Origin: Bacteroidota bacterium
GTDB lineage: Bacteria > Bacteroidota > Bacteroidia > Chitinophagales > Saprospiraceae
Reading direction: 5' to 3'
Length of the DNA: 64,000 nucleotides
Assembly (NCBI GenBank): GCA_017857395.1
Contig: JAFMDF010000009.1
Location: forward strand, 1-64,000
The notes below the pieces were generated by a model. It searched no databases, was not told the DNA's origin, and was given only the letters and a program-made list of their open reading frames with translations. Each line of letters starts with the position of its first letter. Positions within the stretch are counted from its first letter, which is position 1. The position numbers and the translations under genes are program-made. Positions 27,262 through 38,400 of the stretch are shown in pieces.

Positions 27262-28533
27262 TTAAACTTTCACAAAAATCTCTTTTTTGTACATAAAATA
27301 AGCGACCAACCAGTGCATAAAAACGTAGAATAAGGCAAATAAAAAGGAACTCCATTCATTATTGCCAGCTATAGCTACAAAAACATTTTGGTACAACGCT
27401 TGATACCCATTAATCACTTCCCCATTTTCGCCAATACCTTTTATCCAATACAGTAAAATTTTCACCGTCACGCTAGACATAGCGTAGATAAATAAGGGAT
27501 TTAAGCCAAACACAACAAATGGTTTTGCCCATTTATCTCGTCCTTTGATGTCTAATAAATATAGGCTAAATCCTAAAATAACCATCCCTAAACCACAAGT
27601 ATGCAGCACGTAAGAACTAGACCAAAGTGGTTTATTAATTGGGAAAAATGGATGCCATAAATACGCCAATAATAGTAATGGAAAACCGTAAAGAAATAAT
27701 TGAAAAACTGCTTCTTTTTTATCTTTATGTTCACTAATAATTTTACCCGTTAAAAAGCCTATAATGACATTGCCCACCGAGGGTAGGGTACTCAATAATC
27801 CTTCTGGGTCAAAGGCGATATTATTACCCGTTTTATCAACATAACCATGATACATGTGCGGGTCGCCTAGAATAGCTAAATCGACTATTCTTTGAAAATT
27901 GCCTTCCAAAGTCAAGTCGCCCATGCCAATCATAAGGAGCCAATAGCCCACCAAAATAGCGATTAAAGCATAAATCAAGGATTTTCCTTTGAATAATAAA
28001 CAAGTGAAAGCGCCTAACCCAAAGGCTAAGGCAATTCGTTGTAAAACGCCTAAAACTCTTAGTTTATTCCCACCTAAAGTGAATAAAAATAAACCTAATA
28101 ATATCACTAAAGCTAGCCACTCCAAACTTCTAAGCAGACTAGGTTTCACCTTATCTTTCCACCAAGGCATAGATAACCAAGCGGATAAAAAGACACCAAA
28201 AACAGCTTGCCAAGCAATATTATGTTCCGCAATTCGATTGGGAAAAGCATTTAATAATAGACCTACTAAAAATATAGCAGCTGTTCTTTTGAGTATTTTT
28301 TCCGCACTTTTAGCTGTTAGTTCGTGATTATATTTTTTAAAGGAAAAATACATGGAAACGCCTACTATAAATAGGAAAAAAGGAAAGACTAAATCTGTTG
28401 GTGTCCAACCATCCCAAGGTGCATGTCGTAAAGGCGGAAAAACATGGTTCCAAGTACCCGGGGTATTTACCAAAATCATTAGGGCGATAGTTATCCCTCG
28501 AAAGGCATCTAAAGCAGTTAATCGTTTTGTCAT
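27262..28533 (-). CDS. DUF5009/HGSNAT-like acyltransferase membrane protein
   Basis: RLTALDAFRGITIALMILVNTPGTW...HAPWDGWTPTDLVFPFFLFIVGVSMYFSF. Confidence 0.88.
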   Translation of the reverse strand: MTKRLTALDAFRGITIALMILVNTPGTWNHVFPPLRHAPWDGWTPTDLVFPFFLFIVGVSMYFSFKKYNHELTAKSAEKILKRTAAIFLVGLLLNAFPNRIAEHNIAWQAVFGVFLSAWLSMPWWKDKVKPSLLRSLEWLALVILLGLFLFTLGGNKLRVLGVLQRIALAFGLGAFTCLLFKGKSLIYALIAILVGYWLLMIGMGDLTLEGNFQRIVDLAILGDPHMYHGYVDKTGNNIAFDPEGLLSTLPSVGNVIIGFLTGKIISEHKDKKEAVFQLFLYGFPLLLLAYLWHPFFPINKPLWSSSYVLHTCGLGMVILGFSLYLLDIKGRDKWAKPFVVFGLNPLFIYAMSSVTVKILLYWIKGIGENGEVINGYQALYQNVFVAIAGNNEWSSFLFALFYVFMHWLVAYFMYKKEIFVKV

Positions 28534-28622
28534 TTTTTGTGGTTTTCGTTTGTAAAATCGTATGCTCGCCGAAAAATAGGAATTAATTTGGGGATTTCTA
28601 TTGTTTTGTGTATTTTTAAGGC

Positions 28623-29123
28623 ATGACTGAATATAAAGAAATAGAAATTGAAGAAGTAGTGGCGACTAAATCAGCCTACGAGATTGAAAGAAACAAACCT
28701 ATGCCCAGTAAAAACCATGCTATTATTCAAACAAATATTATTATTCAATTTGCTATAAAATTCCCCGAAAAACTTAAAGCAATATCTGAAATTAGTATTG
28801 AAATCCAAGGAAAAGTACGTGTACCAGATATTGGTATTTTTAAGGAAATAAACTACACTCCAGGAAATGATGAAGTAAGGGTTAGTGAAATGCCAATTGG
28901 CGTTGTAGAAATTCTTTCCCCCAAGCAAGCGCTAAGTGATTTAGTCCATAAATCTGTTAAGTATTTTGAAGAAGGCGTAAAATCGTATTGGTTAGTTTTA
29001 CCAGATTTAAGAACCATTTTTGTCTTTGACCAACCAGAGGAATATGAGGTTTATTCAAAAAAACAACTTCTAATTGACAAAGTGCTAGATATAAAACTCG
29101 AATTAAGCGATATTTTTAAATAA
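28623..29123 (+). CDS. Uma2-family (DUF820) putative endonuclease
   Basis: KVRVPDIGIFKE and MPIGVVEILSPKQALSDLVHKSVKYFEEGVKSYWLVLPD. Confidence 0.85.
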   Translation: MTEYKEIEIEEVVATKSAYEIERNKPMPSKNHAIIQTNIIIQFAIKFPEKLKAISEISIEIQGKVRVPDIGIFKEINYTPGNDEVRVSEMPIGVVEILSPKQALSDLVHKSVKYFEEGVKSYWLVLPDLRTIFVFDQPEEYEVYSKKQLLIDKVLDIKLELSDIFK

Positions 29124-29152
29124 AAAGATGCTATTCGATTAAAAGTACTCAA

Positions 29153-29201
29153 ATAAAAAATGGTCAATTCTACTCCCTCGTAGAATTGACCATTTTTTAT
29201 T
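29153..29201. terminator. Intrinsic terminator (bidirectional)
   Basis: AAAAAATGGTCAATTCTAC-TCCCTC-GTAGAATTGACCATTTTTTAT. Confidence 0.9.
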
Positions 29202-29220
29202 ACTTTTTAAAAGTATTTAA

Positions 29221-30936
29221 TTAAGCTACTTTTTCCTTCTTTTTACCTGAAGTAGCAGAACCATTTCCACTTTTACCACTAGCTTTCCTGCCTTTCTTCT
29301 TCCCTTTTACCATCGACGCTTTTTTCACTGCTTGATAGGCATTAACTGCACCACCCGTTACACTCAAACTACTGAAAGGTACTTTTTCGCCTTCGGTTCC
29401 TGGTTTAATCACATCTGTATTTAAGGGGACAACTGATTCCAATAAAATCTGCTTGACTTGGGCAGCCGATAATTTAGGAAAATAAGAACGTAAAACCGCA
29501 GCCACTCCAGCCACAACAGGCGATGCCATACTAGTTCCTTGTAAGTTTTTATATTTACTATCTGGAATGGTTGAATAAATCTTTTCTCCAGGTGCAAATA
29601 AATCTACATTTTCTTTATCATAATTAGAAAAACTCGCAACCGAATTTTCACCAACCTTCCAACTTAAAGCCCCTACTTCAACCCAGTTTTTTGCTTTTTT
29701 AGCACCAAATAGTTTTTTCTTAGCATAGACATCATTTGGAAAGTTATTCTTCGCTTCAATTTCTCTAGAATCATTTCCCGCAGCATGCACAATTAAAACA
29801 TCTTTTCTAGCGGCATATCTTACCGCATTGTCTACTATTTTTTTGTTCCAAGCATAATCTTTTCCAAAACTCATATTAATCACAGATGCGCCATTGTCTA
29901 CAGCATACCGAATCGCATTCGCTACATCTTTATCTCTTTCATCTCCATTAGGTACTGCTCTAATTGGCATAATTTGGATATTATCAGCTACCCCATTCAT
30001 CCCTATGTCATTATTTCTAACGGCACCAATAATCCCTGCAACGTGCGTTCCATGCGTTGCGTCAGGGCCTTCCACATCATTATTCCCGTATCCTTTTTCC
30101 GTTTGATTATCATAATCATCGCCGACTATTTTTCTAGCATCAAATGTTAAACTCAAATTATAATCTAACTGCTCTGAGAAATGATCAATACCTTCTTGTA
30201 ATTGCCCATCCATTTCTGCTTTGACATCTTCCATAGAAACCACCTCTGCCCCTTGGTTCAAGACATCTAACACCACGTTTTTACCAACATCTAAAAGCTG
30301 GTCAAAGCCACCTTTTAACGCTGTAACATTAGTTATTGTAGGTTTTTTCCCTTTTAATGCCTTTTCCACTACATTCAGCGATTCTAAAATAATAGGTTTG
30401 ATACTTTCATATTGTGCCAAACTGGTGCTTGCTTCCTCCCGTTCTTTTTCAATTCGCTGTTTGGTTTGCTGATACAAGGCAAATTCGTTTTTATCTTTTT
30501 TAGAGATTTGACCAGCTTCTTTTCCATCATATTTAGTCGCCAATTTTTTGTATATTCTAACTAACTCTAATGTTTCCTGATTGACATTTTTTCCATCTTT
30601 CCCACCTAGAAAATTCCATCCATTGACATCATCTATATACCCATTCTTATCATCATCTATTCCATTCCCTGCAATTTCATCCGTGTTCCGCCAAATTACA
30701 TCTTTCAAATCCTCATGCTCAATATCAACACCAGAATCAATGACTGCTACGATAATCGTTTGCCCTTTTTTACCTTTTAATAAAGTAGTATATGCTTGTT
30801 CCACATTTACGCCCGCTTGCACATCGTCATTTACTTTGTCTTTATTAAACCAATTCTCAGGTATGGTATTCTGCGCATTTACTGATGCGCTAATAAAAAG
30901 ACATCCAATTAATAGTTTCCAAAAATTTACTTTCAT
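29221..30936 (-). CDS. S8-family subtilisin-like serine peptidase
   Basis: VAVIDSGVDIEHEDL (Asp), THGTHVAGIIGA (His), GTSMASPVVAGVAAVL (Ser); signal peptide from MKVNFWK. Confidence 0.93.
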   Translation of the reverse strand: MKVNFWKLLIGCLFISASVNAQNTIPENWFNKDKVNDDVQAGVNVEQAYTTLLKGKKGQTIIVAVIDSGVDIEHEDLKDVIWRNTDEIAGNGIDDDKNGYIDDVNGWNFLGGKDGKNVNQETLELVRIYKKLATKYDGKEAGQISKKDKNEFALYQQTKQRIEKEREEASTSLAQYESIKPIILESLNVVEKALKGKKPTITNVTALKGGFDQLLDVGKNVVLDVLNQGAEVVSMEDVKAEMDGQLQEGIDHFSEQLDYNLSLTFDARKIVGDDYDNQTEKGYGNNDVEGPDATHGTHVAGIIGAVRNNDIGMNGVADNIQIMPIRAVPNGDERDKDVANAIRYAVDNGASVINMSFGKDYAWNKKIVDNAVRYAARKDVLIVHAAGNDSREIEAKNNFPNDVYAKKKLFGAKKAKNWVEVGALSWKVGENSVASFSNYDKENVDLFAPGEKIYSTIPDSKYKNLQGTSMASPVVAGVAAVLRSYFPKLSAAQVKQILLESVVPLNTDVIKPGTEGEKVPFSSLSVTGGAVNAYQAVKKASMVKGKKKGRKASGKSGNGSATSGKKKEKVA

Positions 30937-31151
30937 TATTATAATTTTATTGATTTTATTTAGTATCAAGTTATAACGTAAGACGATAAAGACTTGTTCT
31001 AAGACACCTTTTTAATTAGAATATTAGTACGCAATTTAAATCTTTAAAGACAATATATTAAGTTAATATTTATTATCGTTAAAATAATCCCTAATAAATA
31101 ATACATTTAGGAAGAGAATATATCCTTTGTCTGAGATATAAAACAATATTT

Positions 31152-32060
31152 ATGAATGAACACCACCTTAAAAAACTGCATTTTATCCCTTTTAAAAAAT
31201 GGATATTAAGGCATATATTCCTTTATGGCTTACTTAACCTTTTCTTTTTTACTATCAATGCTCAAACTTTAGAGTTGGGTATTTTAACAGGTGGCGCTAA
31301 TTATCAAGGGGATTTAGCCTCTAGTGAGTTTAAAGTAATCACCAAACAAATCAAAATTGCGATTGGTGGATTCTTAAGATATTCTATTAACGAAAGTTTT
31401 GCCCTAAAATTGCAAGTGGTCAAAACGGAAGTAGTTGGAGATGATGCCAACTCTAGTTATGACTTTTTAGCGCAACGAAATCTTCGTTTTTTTTCGCCAC
31501 TTTTAGATGCGAGTTTGCGATTCGAATGGTCTCCATTCGTCGCTAATTCGCAGTATCAACAAGTCATCTTACCTTATGTCTCATTTGGTGGTAGTTTCTT
31601 TACTTTTAATCCCCAAGCCGAATACTTAGGGCAAATTCATGAATTGCGTCCTTTAAATACGGAAGGACAAGGATTGGCGACTTTTCCTAATAGAAAACCT
31701 TATAGTTTATATAGTGGAAGTATTTTGGCAGGTATCGGGGTTAAATTTTTACTCAACGAAGATTTAACTTTAGGCTTTGATATTTCTGCCAATTATACCT
31801 TCACAGATTACCTAGATGATGTGAGTGATACCTACGCAGGTTATGATGAATTGGCTGCTACCTATGGTGTACTCTCGGCAGATATTTCCTACCAAGTAGA
31901 TGATTTTTTTGATTTGAATCAAACGACCCCTTTGCCTAATACGAGAAGAGGCAATCCTAATCTAAATGATTTATTTTTTATTGCGGGGATTACGCTTTCT
32001 TATAATTTGGTGAATCCTGAGCGGGCTAGTGGTCGAGGGATGGGTTGTCCTACATTTTGA
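31152..32060 (+). CDS. DUF6089-like outer-membrane beta-barrel protein
   Basis: LELGILTGGANYQGDLASSE...; beta-barrel-like sequence with DDVSDTYAGYDEL. Confidence 0.75.
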   Translation: MNEHHLKKLHFIPFKKWILRHIFLYGLLNLFFFTINAQTLELGILTGGANYQGDLASSEFKVITKQIKIAIGGFLRYSINESFALKLQVVKTEVVGDDANSSYDFLAQRNLRFFSPLLDASLRFEWSPFVANSQYQQVILPYVSFGGSFFTFNPQAEYLGQIHELRPLNTEGQGLATFPNRKPYSLYSGSILAGIGVKFLLNEDLTLGFDISANYTFTDYLDDVSDTYAGYDELAATYGVLSADISYQVDDFFDLNQTTPLPNTRRGNPNLNDLFFIAGITLSYNLVNPERASGRGMGCPTF

Positions 32061-32222
32061 TAGGGTGACTGGTTTTAAATTGAAAATCTAAAATGTAAAA
32101 CTCAAAACTTAAAAGTAAAAAACAATATTTATCTAACTGATAATCAATCAAATAAGTACAGTATTCCATTTTTAAATTTAAACTACCAACTACTTTTTTT
32201 GTATAGATAAATTTGTTAAATT

Positions 32223-32873
32223 TCACTCCTGCAACTTAGCCCCATAACTCAAATCCCCAGCATCTCCCAAGCCTGGTACTATATAAGATTTAGCCGTCAA
32301 TTCTTCGTCACAAGCGCCCATCCAAATGTGTGCATTAGGATGTTTTCGACTAATATATTGAACGCCTTGAATAGAAGCTATAGCGGTTACAATATGAATT
32401 TCTGCGGGTGTTCCAAATTTCCTCAAAGCTTTGATTGTCAAATCCATAGAAGCACCAGTCGCTAACATTGGGTCCGCAATAATTAATGTTTTATCCGCTA
32501 GATTTGGGCAGGAAACATATTCTACATTAATTTCAAAAGTACCATCTTTATGATGTTGTCTATAAGCAGAAACAAAGGCATTTTCGGCTTTATCGAAGTA
32601 ATTCAATAGACCCTGATGCAACGGTAAACCTGCTCTTAAAATAGTCCCTAAAACGACCTTATTTAAAGGTATATAGGTCGTAGAAATCCCTAAAGGCGTT
32701 TCTGTATCTTGTGGGATAAAGTTCATTTTTTTGCTAATCTCATAGGCTAAAACCTCCCCTACTCTTTCCAAATTTCGGCGAAATCGCATGGCATCTTTTT
32801 GGATAGTGCTATCTCTTAACTCTGCAATAAATTGGTTGGCAATGGAATGATGGTCTGTTAAGTTATAAATCAT
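32223..32873 (-). CDS. upp: Uracil phosphoribosyltransferase
   Basis: LGTILRAGLPLHQGLLNYFDKAENAFVSAYR and DKTLIIADPMLATGASMDLTIKAL. Confidence 0.93.
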   Translation of the reverse strand: MIYNLTDHHSIANQFIAELRDSTIQKDAMRFRRNLERVGEVLAYEISKKMNFIPQDTETPLGISTTYIPLNKVVLGTILRAGLPLHQGLLNYFDKAENAFVSAYRQHHKDGTFEINVEYVSCPNLADKTLIIADPMLATGASMDLTIKALRKFGTPAEIHIVTAIASIQGVQYISRKHPNAHIWMGACDEELTAKSYIVPGLGDAGDLSYGAKLQE

Positions 32874-32921
32874 TATAGTGAGGTTGTGAAGTTATGAGAT
32901 AATGAGGTTATGAGGTAATGA

Positions 32922-34643
32922 TTATCGTCTAAACTGCCGTTGATAGACATTTTTATTGCCTCTATCATCTCTTACTGTAATTTTTAATGTATGTTCTCCT
33001 TTTGGTGTCCGCTCATCTAATTGATGAATTAAAAGGTCATTTTTTTCATCGTATTGCATCAATATCCATTTGCCATCAATAGTTGCCTTAAAGGATAATC
33101 CTCTAGCTTTACCTGTTGTTGACATATTATCTGTAATCTTAAAGGTCATTCTCGAACGAGTCGTCATATCATTCCGAAAGGAAATTGGTTGAATGATTGG
33201 TTTCGTGTCATCAATCATAATGCAGTAATCCCCTAAGGAACGAACTTTCGCTGTTAAATAACCATCTTTCCATTTTCCGCCATTACTCGCTACTTTTTGC
33301 TTGCTATCACAATGGGCGATAAATGCTTTTGCACGTAAATGCTCAGGAATCCTATCTCCTTGAATGCTCAAATCAAAATACTTATGAACAGGAATACTTT
33401 CGTCATGGAGGTGATGCATATCAGAATAAACGCCATCAGAATCGTCCGCAGAGGTCTGGTAATTTAGATAGGCATTTTCATAAAAAGTACCTTTTGAGAA
33501 CACCGTTTTCATGCTGCCCGTATTAATGGTATTTGTTCTATCATAAAGTAAAGAGTAATTATAATTACCTGAATTAGAAGGAATTACCTTTTTTCTCTTG
33601 ACCCAAAAATCTAATACTGCTTTATTGCCATCTACGTCTAAAGCGACTACTTTTATTTTAGAGGGTTTGTCTTTGTGTAACGTTACAATTCCCTCATTTT
33701 TTTCATAAATAGATAAGCGATTACCTGGTAATTTATAGCTTCGATTATAGTAGGCTTTGTTCAATTTTTGTTCTGCGTAGTCGATGTGCGCATTGATGTA
33801 ACGGCTTTCCCCAAAAGAAAAAGTTTCCATATCAAAACTGTGAATTAACTGTCCATCTTGATAAATTTCTAGCGCATAAATTCCATTCCAATTAGTCACC
33901 CCATTATGATGGTCATACGCTTTAACACCAAAACCTGCACGCCAAGCACCAATCGTTAAAGTGTCTCCTTTTATACCATATTTTCCGCCACCTTTTTTTA
34001 CTAAGGAATGAATTCTGGAGTCAATAGTTTCAAACTTATCATTCAAATGATATATTTTAACATTATGCAACCTAGGTCGCATATCATCCTCCATTTTCAA
34101 CCCAAACAGCAATGGATTGATTGGTTTTTGGGTTTTATTATCTCTAATTTCAAAATGTAAATGAGGGCCAAAAGAACGTCCAGAAGTCCCTAAATTACCA
34201 ATTTTTTCGCCTTTTTTTACTCGAAAAGTTTCTCCATTTAAGTATAAATCCACATTAAAAGATTGCTTTTCATATTGCGTTTTTTTTATATATTTAGCTA
34301 CGTTTCTTTCAAAATTTTGCAGATGTGCATAGACCGACATATAGCCATTTGGATGTACTAAATACAAGGCATTTCCGTAGCCTCCAGACTGTACTTTTAT
34401 TCTAGCAATATAACCATCTGCAATGGCATAAATAGGTTGTCCATTTTTGCCACCCGTTGCTTTTATATCAATACCAGAATGTAAGTGATTGGGTCTCAAT
34501 TCGCCAAAAGTCCCTGATAACCTAATCGTTTGGTCAATGGGCGAACGGAAGTAATCTTGTGGATACGTCTTCGCTGGTTTAGTGCTATTGATAGCAAAAC
34601 CAAGCGTTAATAAAAGGATTGTTAACAGAGTTATAATTCGCAT
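32922..34643 (-). CDS. M23-family metallopeptidase
   Basis: PNHLHSGIDIKATGGKNGQPIYAIADGYIARI...GRSFGPHLHFEIRD. Confidence 0.9.
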   Translation of the reverse strand: MRIITLLTILLLTLGFAINSTKPAKTYPQDYFRSPIDQTIRLSGTFGELRPNHLHSGIDIKATGGKNGQPIYAIADGYIARIKVQSGGYGNALYLVHPNGYMSVYAHLQNFERNVAKYIKKTQYEKQSFNVDLYLNGETFRVKKGEKIGNLGTSGRSFGPHLHFEIRDNKTQKPINPLLFGLKMEDDMRPRLHNVKIYHLNDKFETIDSRIHSLVKKGGGKYGIKGDTLTIGAWRAGFGVKAYDHHNGVTNWNGIYALEIYQDGQLIHSFDMETFSFGESRYINAHIDYAEQKLNKAYYNRSYKLPGNRLSIYEKNEGIVTLHKDKPSKIKVVALDVDGNKAVLDFWVKRKKVIPSNSGNYNYSLLYDRTNTINTGSMKTVFSKGTFYENAYLNYQTSADDSDGVYSDMHHLHDESIPVHKYFDLSIQGDRIPEHLRAKAFIAHCDSKQKVASNGGKWKDGYLTAKVRSLGDYCIMIDDTKPIIQPISFRNDMTTRSRMTFKITDNMSTTGKARGLSFKATIDGKWILMQYDEKNDLLIHQLDERTPKGEHTLKITVRDDRGNKNVYQRQFRR

Positions 34644-35035
34644 AGTTCATCGGTTTGGAATTATTTAGGAGAATGATGAACTATAAATGAAGCACGATGA
34701 ATTAATCCGATATTTAAAGCGGATAATTATTTTTCAAAAGTCTGGCCATTTATTTTTCCTAATTCTAAAAACAAAAATAATTCCTTAAATAAAGGATATT
34801 TGGCAAAATACTTTAATTCTGGATTTATATCAAAATTGAGTGGAAAATAATTGGATTTGGCTCGTTTTTTTCCAACAACGAATTTATAAACAACGGATAC
34901 TTAACAAACGCTATATTTGCTTCCAACTCATTCTTAATCAAACTATTATTCATTCTAGTATTCAAAATATTCTCTCAAAAAAAGGTTCAAATTTTATAAT
35001 GATTTTTTATTCAAAAAAAGATAAAGACAAACCCA

Positions 35036-35068
35036 TTTTTGGCATCGTTTTTGCCTTATAATAAGTAT
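35036..35068 (+). promoter_or_regulatory. Sigma-54-like promoter A
   Basis: TTTTTGGCATCGTTTTTGCCTTATAATAAGTAT: GG (35041-42) and GC (35053-54) 12 bp apart, as in TTGGCAN(6)TTGC. Confidence 0.6.
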
Positions 35069-35149
35069 CAATAAAGATTGACTTTTTCCTAAAAAATCAC
35101 CTCCTATTTTGACATAAAAGATTTTATAAAAAAATGGTTCACTAATCAT

Positions 35150-35182
35150 TTTTTGGCATCGTTTTTGCCTTATATTAAGTAT
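35150..35182 (+). promoter_or_regulatory. Sigma-54-like promoter B
   Basis: TTTTTGGCATCGTTTTTGCCTTATATTAAGTAT, one mismatch to promoter A, 114 bp downstream. Confidence 0.6.
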
Positions 35183-35231
35183 AATAGTAATTACCTATTC
35201 CCTCCACAATTACTTCTAAATAACCTCCCGT

Positions 35232-35306
35232 CAAGCATTTTCCATCGTATTACAAACAAGCATTTTCCATCGTATTACAAACAAGTATTTTCCATCGTAT
35301 TTAATA
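35232..35306 (+). repeat. 25-bp tandem repeat, 3 copies
   Basis: CAAGCATTTTCCATCGTATTACAAA twice exact (35232, 35257), third CAAGTATTTTCCATCGTATTTAATA (35282). Confidence 0.9.
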
Positions 35307-35352
35307 ACCTTATTTAAAGAAATCGAGGTTACAAAATTTGACATAAGACACA

Positions 35353-35388
35353 AAAAAGCGACCAAAAAACATGTCTGTTTTTGGCCGC
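35353..35388 (-). terminator. Intrinsic terminator for the minus-strand metalloprotease gene
   Basis: Minus strand GCGGCCAAAAACAGACATGTTTTTTGGTCGCTTTTTTG. Confidence 0.75.
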
Positions 35389-35470
35389 ATCTACATAGCG
35401 CTGTCTATAACGACATTATCTTAGTTGTTCATTCAGTTGCTTGAAAAAAAGAAAAAAATTATAAAAAAAA

Positions 35471-38400
35471 TTATTTTCTAATAACCTGAATTTTATTAAC
35501 AGATATCCCCTCCTTCGTAACAACTCGTAAAAAATAAGTACCAGGCGCCCAATCTATTGTATTAATTGTTTCATCAATACTCGTTCCATTTTTAGAAGCA
35601 GCCATCATTTGTTCTCCACTAGCTGTATACACAGAAATATTAATAGCACTTACACTACTTAATTCCTTTTTTACTTTAAAATAATCACTTGTTGGGTTAG
35701 GAAATGCCATAATTTCTAGGTCTTTTGTCAAAACCTCCTTTACTGCTGTAGTAGCGTCTATTTCAAAAGATTTAGTAATCGCACAACCATTCGCATCTTG
35801 AATCGTTACTTCGTGCGTTCCTGGCGCAAAATTAGAGCCATATTGTTCTGTCGTTCCATCACTCCAATTGAATGCATAATCAGGTGTACCACCAGCAACG
35901 TCTACCTTCACATCATTATGTAAAACGGTTATTGCCGCTTCCAGTGTATTTGGCGCTCTCATTTCAAAATCGAAAGCATTTACACAACCCTTTGCATCTA
36001 CAACTTCCAAGGTATGCGTGCCTATAGCTAATCCATCTATAGCTAAAGCTGTTTCTCCATTAGACCATTGTGTTTCATAAGGAAAATTGCCACCTTGTAA
36101 TGCCACTTCGATACTACCATTTTCATTACCGCTACAAGTAGTCGGTGTAATAACTGCATCTGCTAAAGAAATTGGTGCAACAAGCTGAATTGTTCGACTT
36201 ATAACTACCTCACAACCAATTGCATCTGTAATCGTTGCGGTATAATTCCCAGCATTCAAGTTTTCAACAGTCGCTCCTTTTTCACCGTTACTCCAGTTAA
36301 TTTCGTAAGCACTTCCTGTCGTAATATTCAAAGCAATTATTCCTTCTCCTTTTCCACAGGCATCTTCTTCAATTTTTGCAATTTCTACCTGAGGTGCTTC
36401 GTGTGCCATTACAACCATTTCTGAAGTTGATTCACATTGATTCAAGGTATCTGTAATGGTCATACTATATCTTCCTTCCGCATTTACTGTCAAAAATAAA
36501 ACGCTACTATTAGGAATCACTTCGCCATTTCTTGCCCATTCAATAGTAGAAGTGGCATTGACTACCGAATTTGCCCCACTAATAGTCGTCGTTGGTTGAT
36601 TACAAGTCAACATGCTTGGCACAGATAAATGAGCTGCTGGTCTAGCTGCTTCGTTTACTTGCGTAAAAGTTGCATCAGAACATCCAGTAATGGTATCCGT
36701 CACTAATAAAGTGTAAAAACCTGGTGCATTTACTTCAATCTCTCTTGCTGCTGCATCCGTAATAATATTACCATTATCTGTTACCCAATTGAAAACTGTA
36801 TTTTCAGAATAATCGCTATTATTTGCAGATAAGACTAAAGATGATTGTACACAATTCAACACTTGGTCATTATCAATTCTAGCTGCAATTGTTGATGTGC
36901 CTTCTACTTTTATTGCCTGAATCGTTACACATTCTGTCACTAAATCTCTAACAGTCAAAGCATATGTCCCTGGTCGGTCCACACTAATCATTAAATCATT
37001 GACCTTATGGATAATATTCCCATCTTCCGTTGCCCATTCTACCATAACATTTTCGGTTAAAATAGAAGCGGTCGCATCTATGACTACTACTTCGTGGTTA
37101 CAAGAAATTGCTTCGGTTGCAGCAAAAGAAATAGTTGAAGTAGTCATTTGATTAATGGTAACAGAAGCGGTCGTGCTACATCCATTCTCCTTGCTAATTG
37201 CCACCTCATAAGTTCCGGGAATTGTTACGGTTGGACTCGCTTCATTTGAAATGAAATTCTCTGGACCCGTCCAGTTAAAACTCAAATCTGTTCCGCTATA
37301 CACTACTTTTAATTCGCTAGTTGGGTTTGCGCAAGATAAATCATTCGCTTTTAATTCAAAAACAGGTAAATCCGTTGCTGCATTAACTGTAAACATTTCT
37401 GTAGTCACACAACCATTTTCATTCGTAACCGTCAGTTCGTAAGTCCCTGCTGCTGCTACTTCGATAGCTTGATCATTACTAATTATTCCGTTCGTATTTC
37501 CCCAAGTGTATGTTTGAATATTATCGTTAGAAAGTGCTTTTAAAATCACCTTATCTTTCGCACAAGTAATGTCTTCCCCTTTGATAGCTACAGTTGGTGT
37601 GGTATAATCTTCTGCTACAATTACTTCTATTGTAGTCGTGCAGCCAGCATCTTTTCCAGCTATTAATTGATACGTTCCTGCATTGTCTACCGTAGGTGTT
37701 TTTTCATTAGAAATAAAACCATTAGGTCCTGTCCAACTATATTTTAAATCTACCTCAGCTGTATTCACCACAAATGTAGTCATTGGATGATTGCAATCTA
37801 ATTGACCGCCTTTGGCAACAATTACTGGTTGCGTATTTTCTTTTGTAACAATTACATTCGTTTCGCTAGAACAACCATTTATTGCAGTCACTTGTAAATG
37901 GTAAGTTCCTGCTTCTGTAACTATTGGGTTCTGTGCAATTGATTGAAAGTTATTTGGACCTGTCCAGTTATAGGTAACGGTAGTAGAAGCCGTTGCATTT
38001 AATTGGGTATTTACCCTCCCACAATTAATAATAGCATCTTGGGCAGTAATGGTCGGTATTGTATTTTCTTTTGTAACAATCACATTCGTTTCGCTAGAAC
38101 AACCATTTATTGCAGTCACTTTTAAATGGTAAATTCCTGCTTCTGTAACTGTTGGGTTCTGTGCAATTGATTGAAAGTTATTTGGACCTGTCCAGTTATA
38201 GGTAACGGTAGTAGAAGCCGTTGCATTTAATTGGGTATTTATAGCTCCACAATTAATAATGCCATTTTGGGTCGTAATCGTTGGAATGGTATTCTCAGCA
38301 GTCACTGCAACAGTAGTTTCACTTGTACAACCATTATCCGTAATCGCTTTTACTGTATAATCACCTATTTCATCAACTATCGGATTTTGTAAGGTTGAAG

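Noticed and set aside
34840-35061. 73-aa ORF on + strand
   Set aside because: No ATG start, composition not protein-like, and its end overlaps sigma-54-like promoter A.
35232-35306. Possible CRISPR-like array
   Set aside because: Units are directly adjacent with no spacers, only three copies, and no cas genes in the window.
35353-35388. Terminator of the putative + strand RNA
   Set aside because: The U-run follows the hairpin only on the minus strand, so it better fits the metalloprotease transcript.
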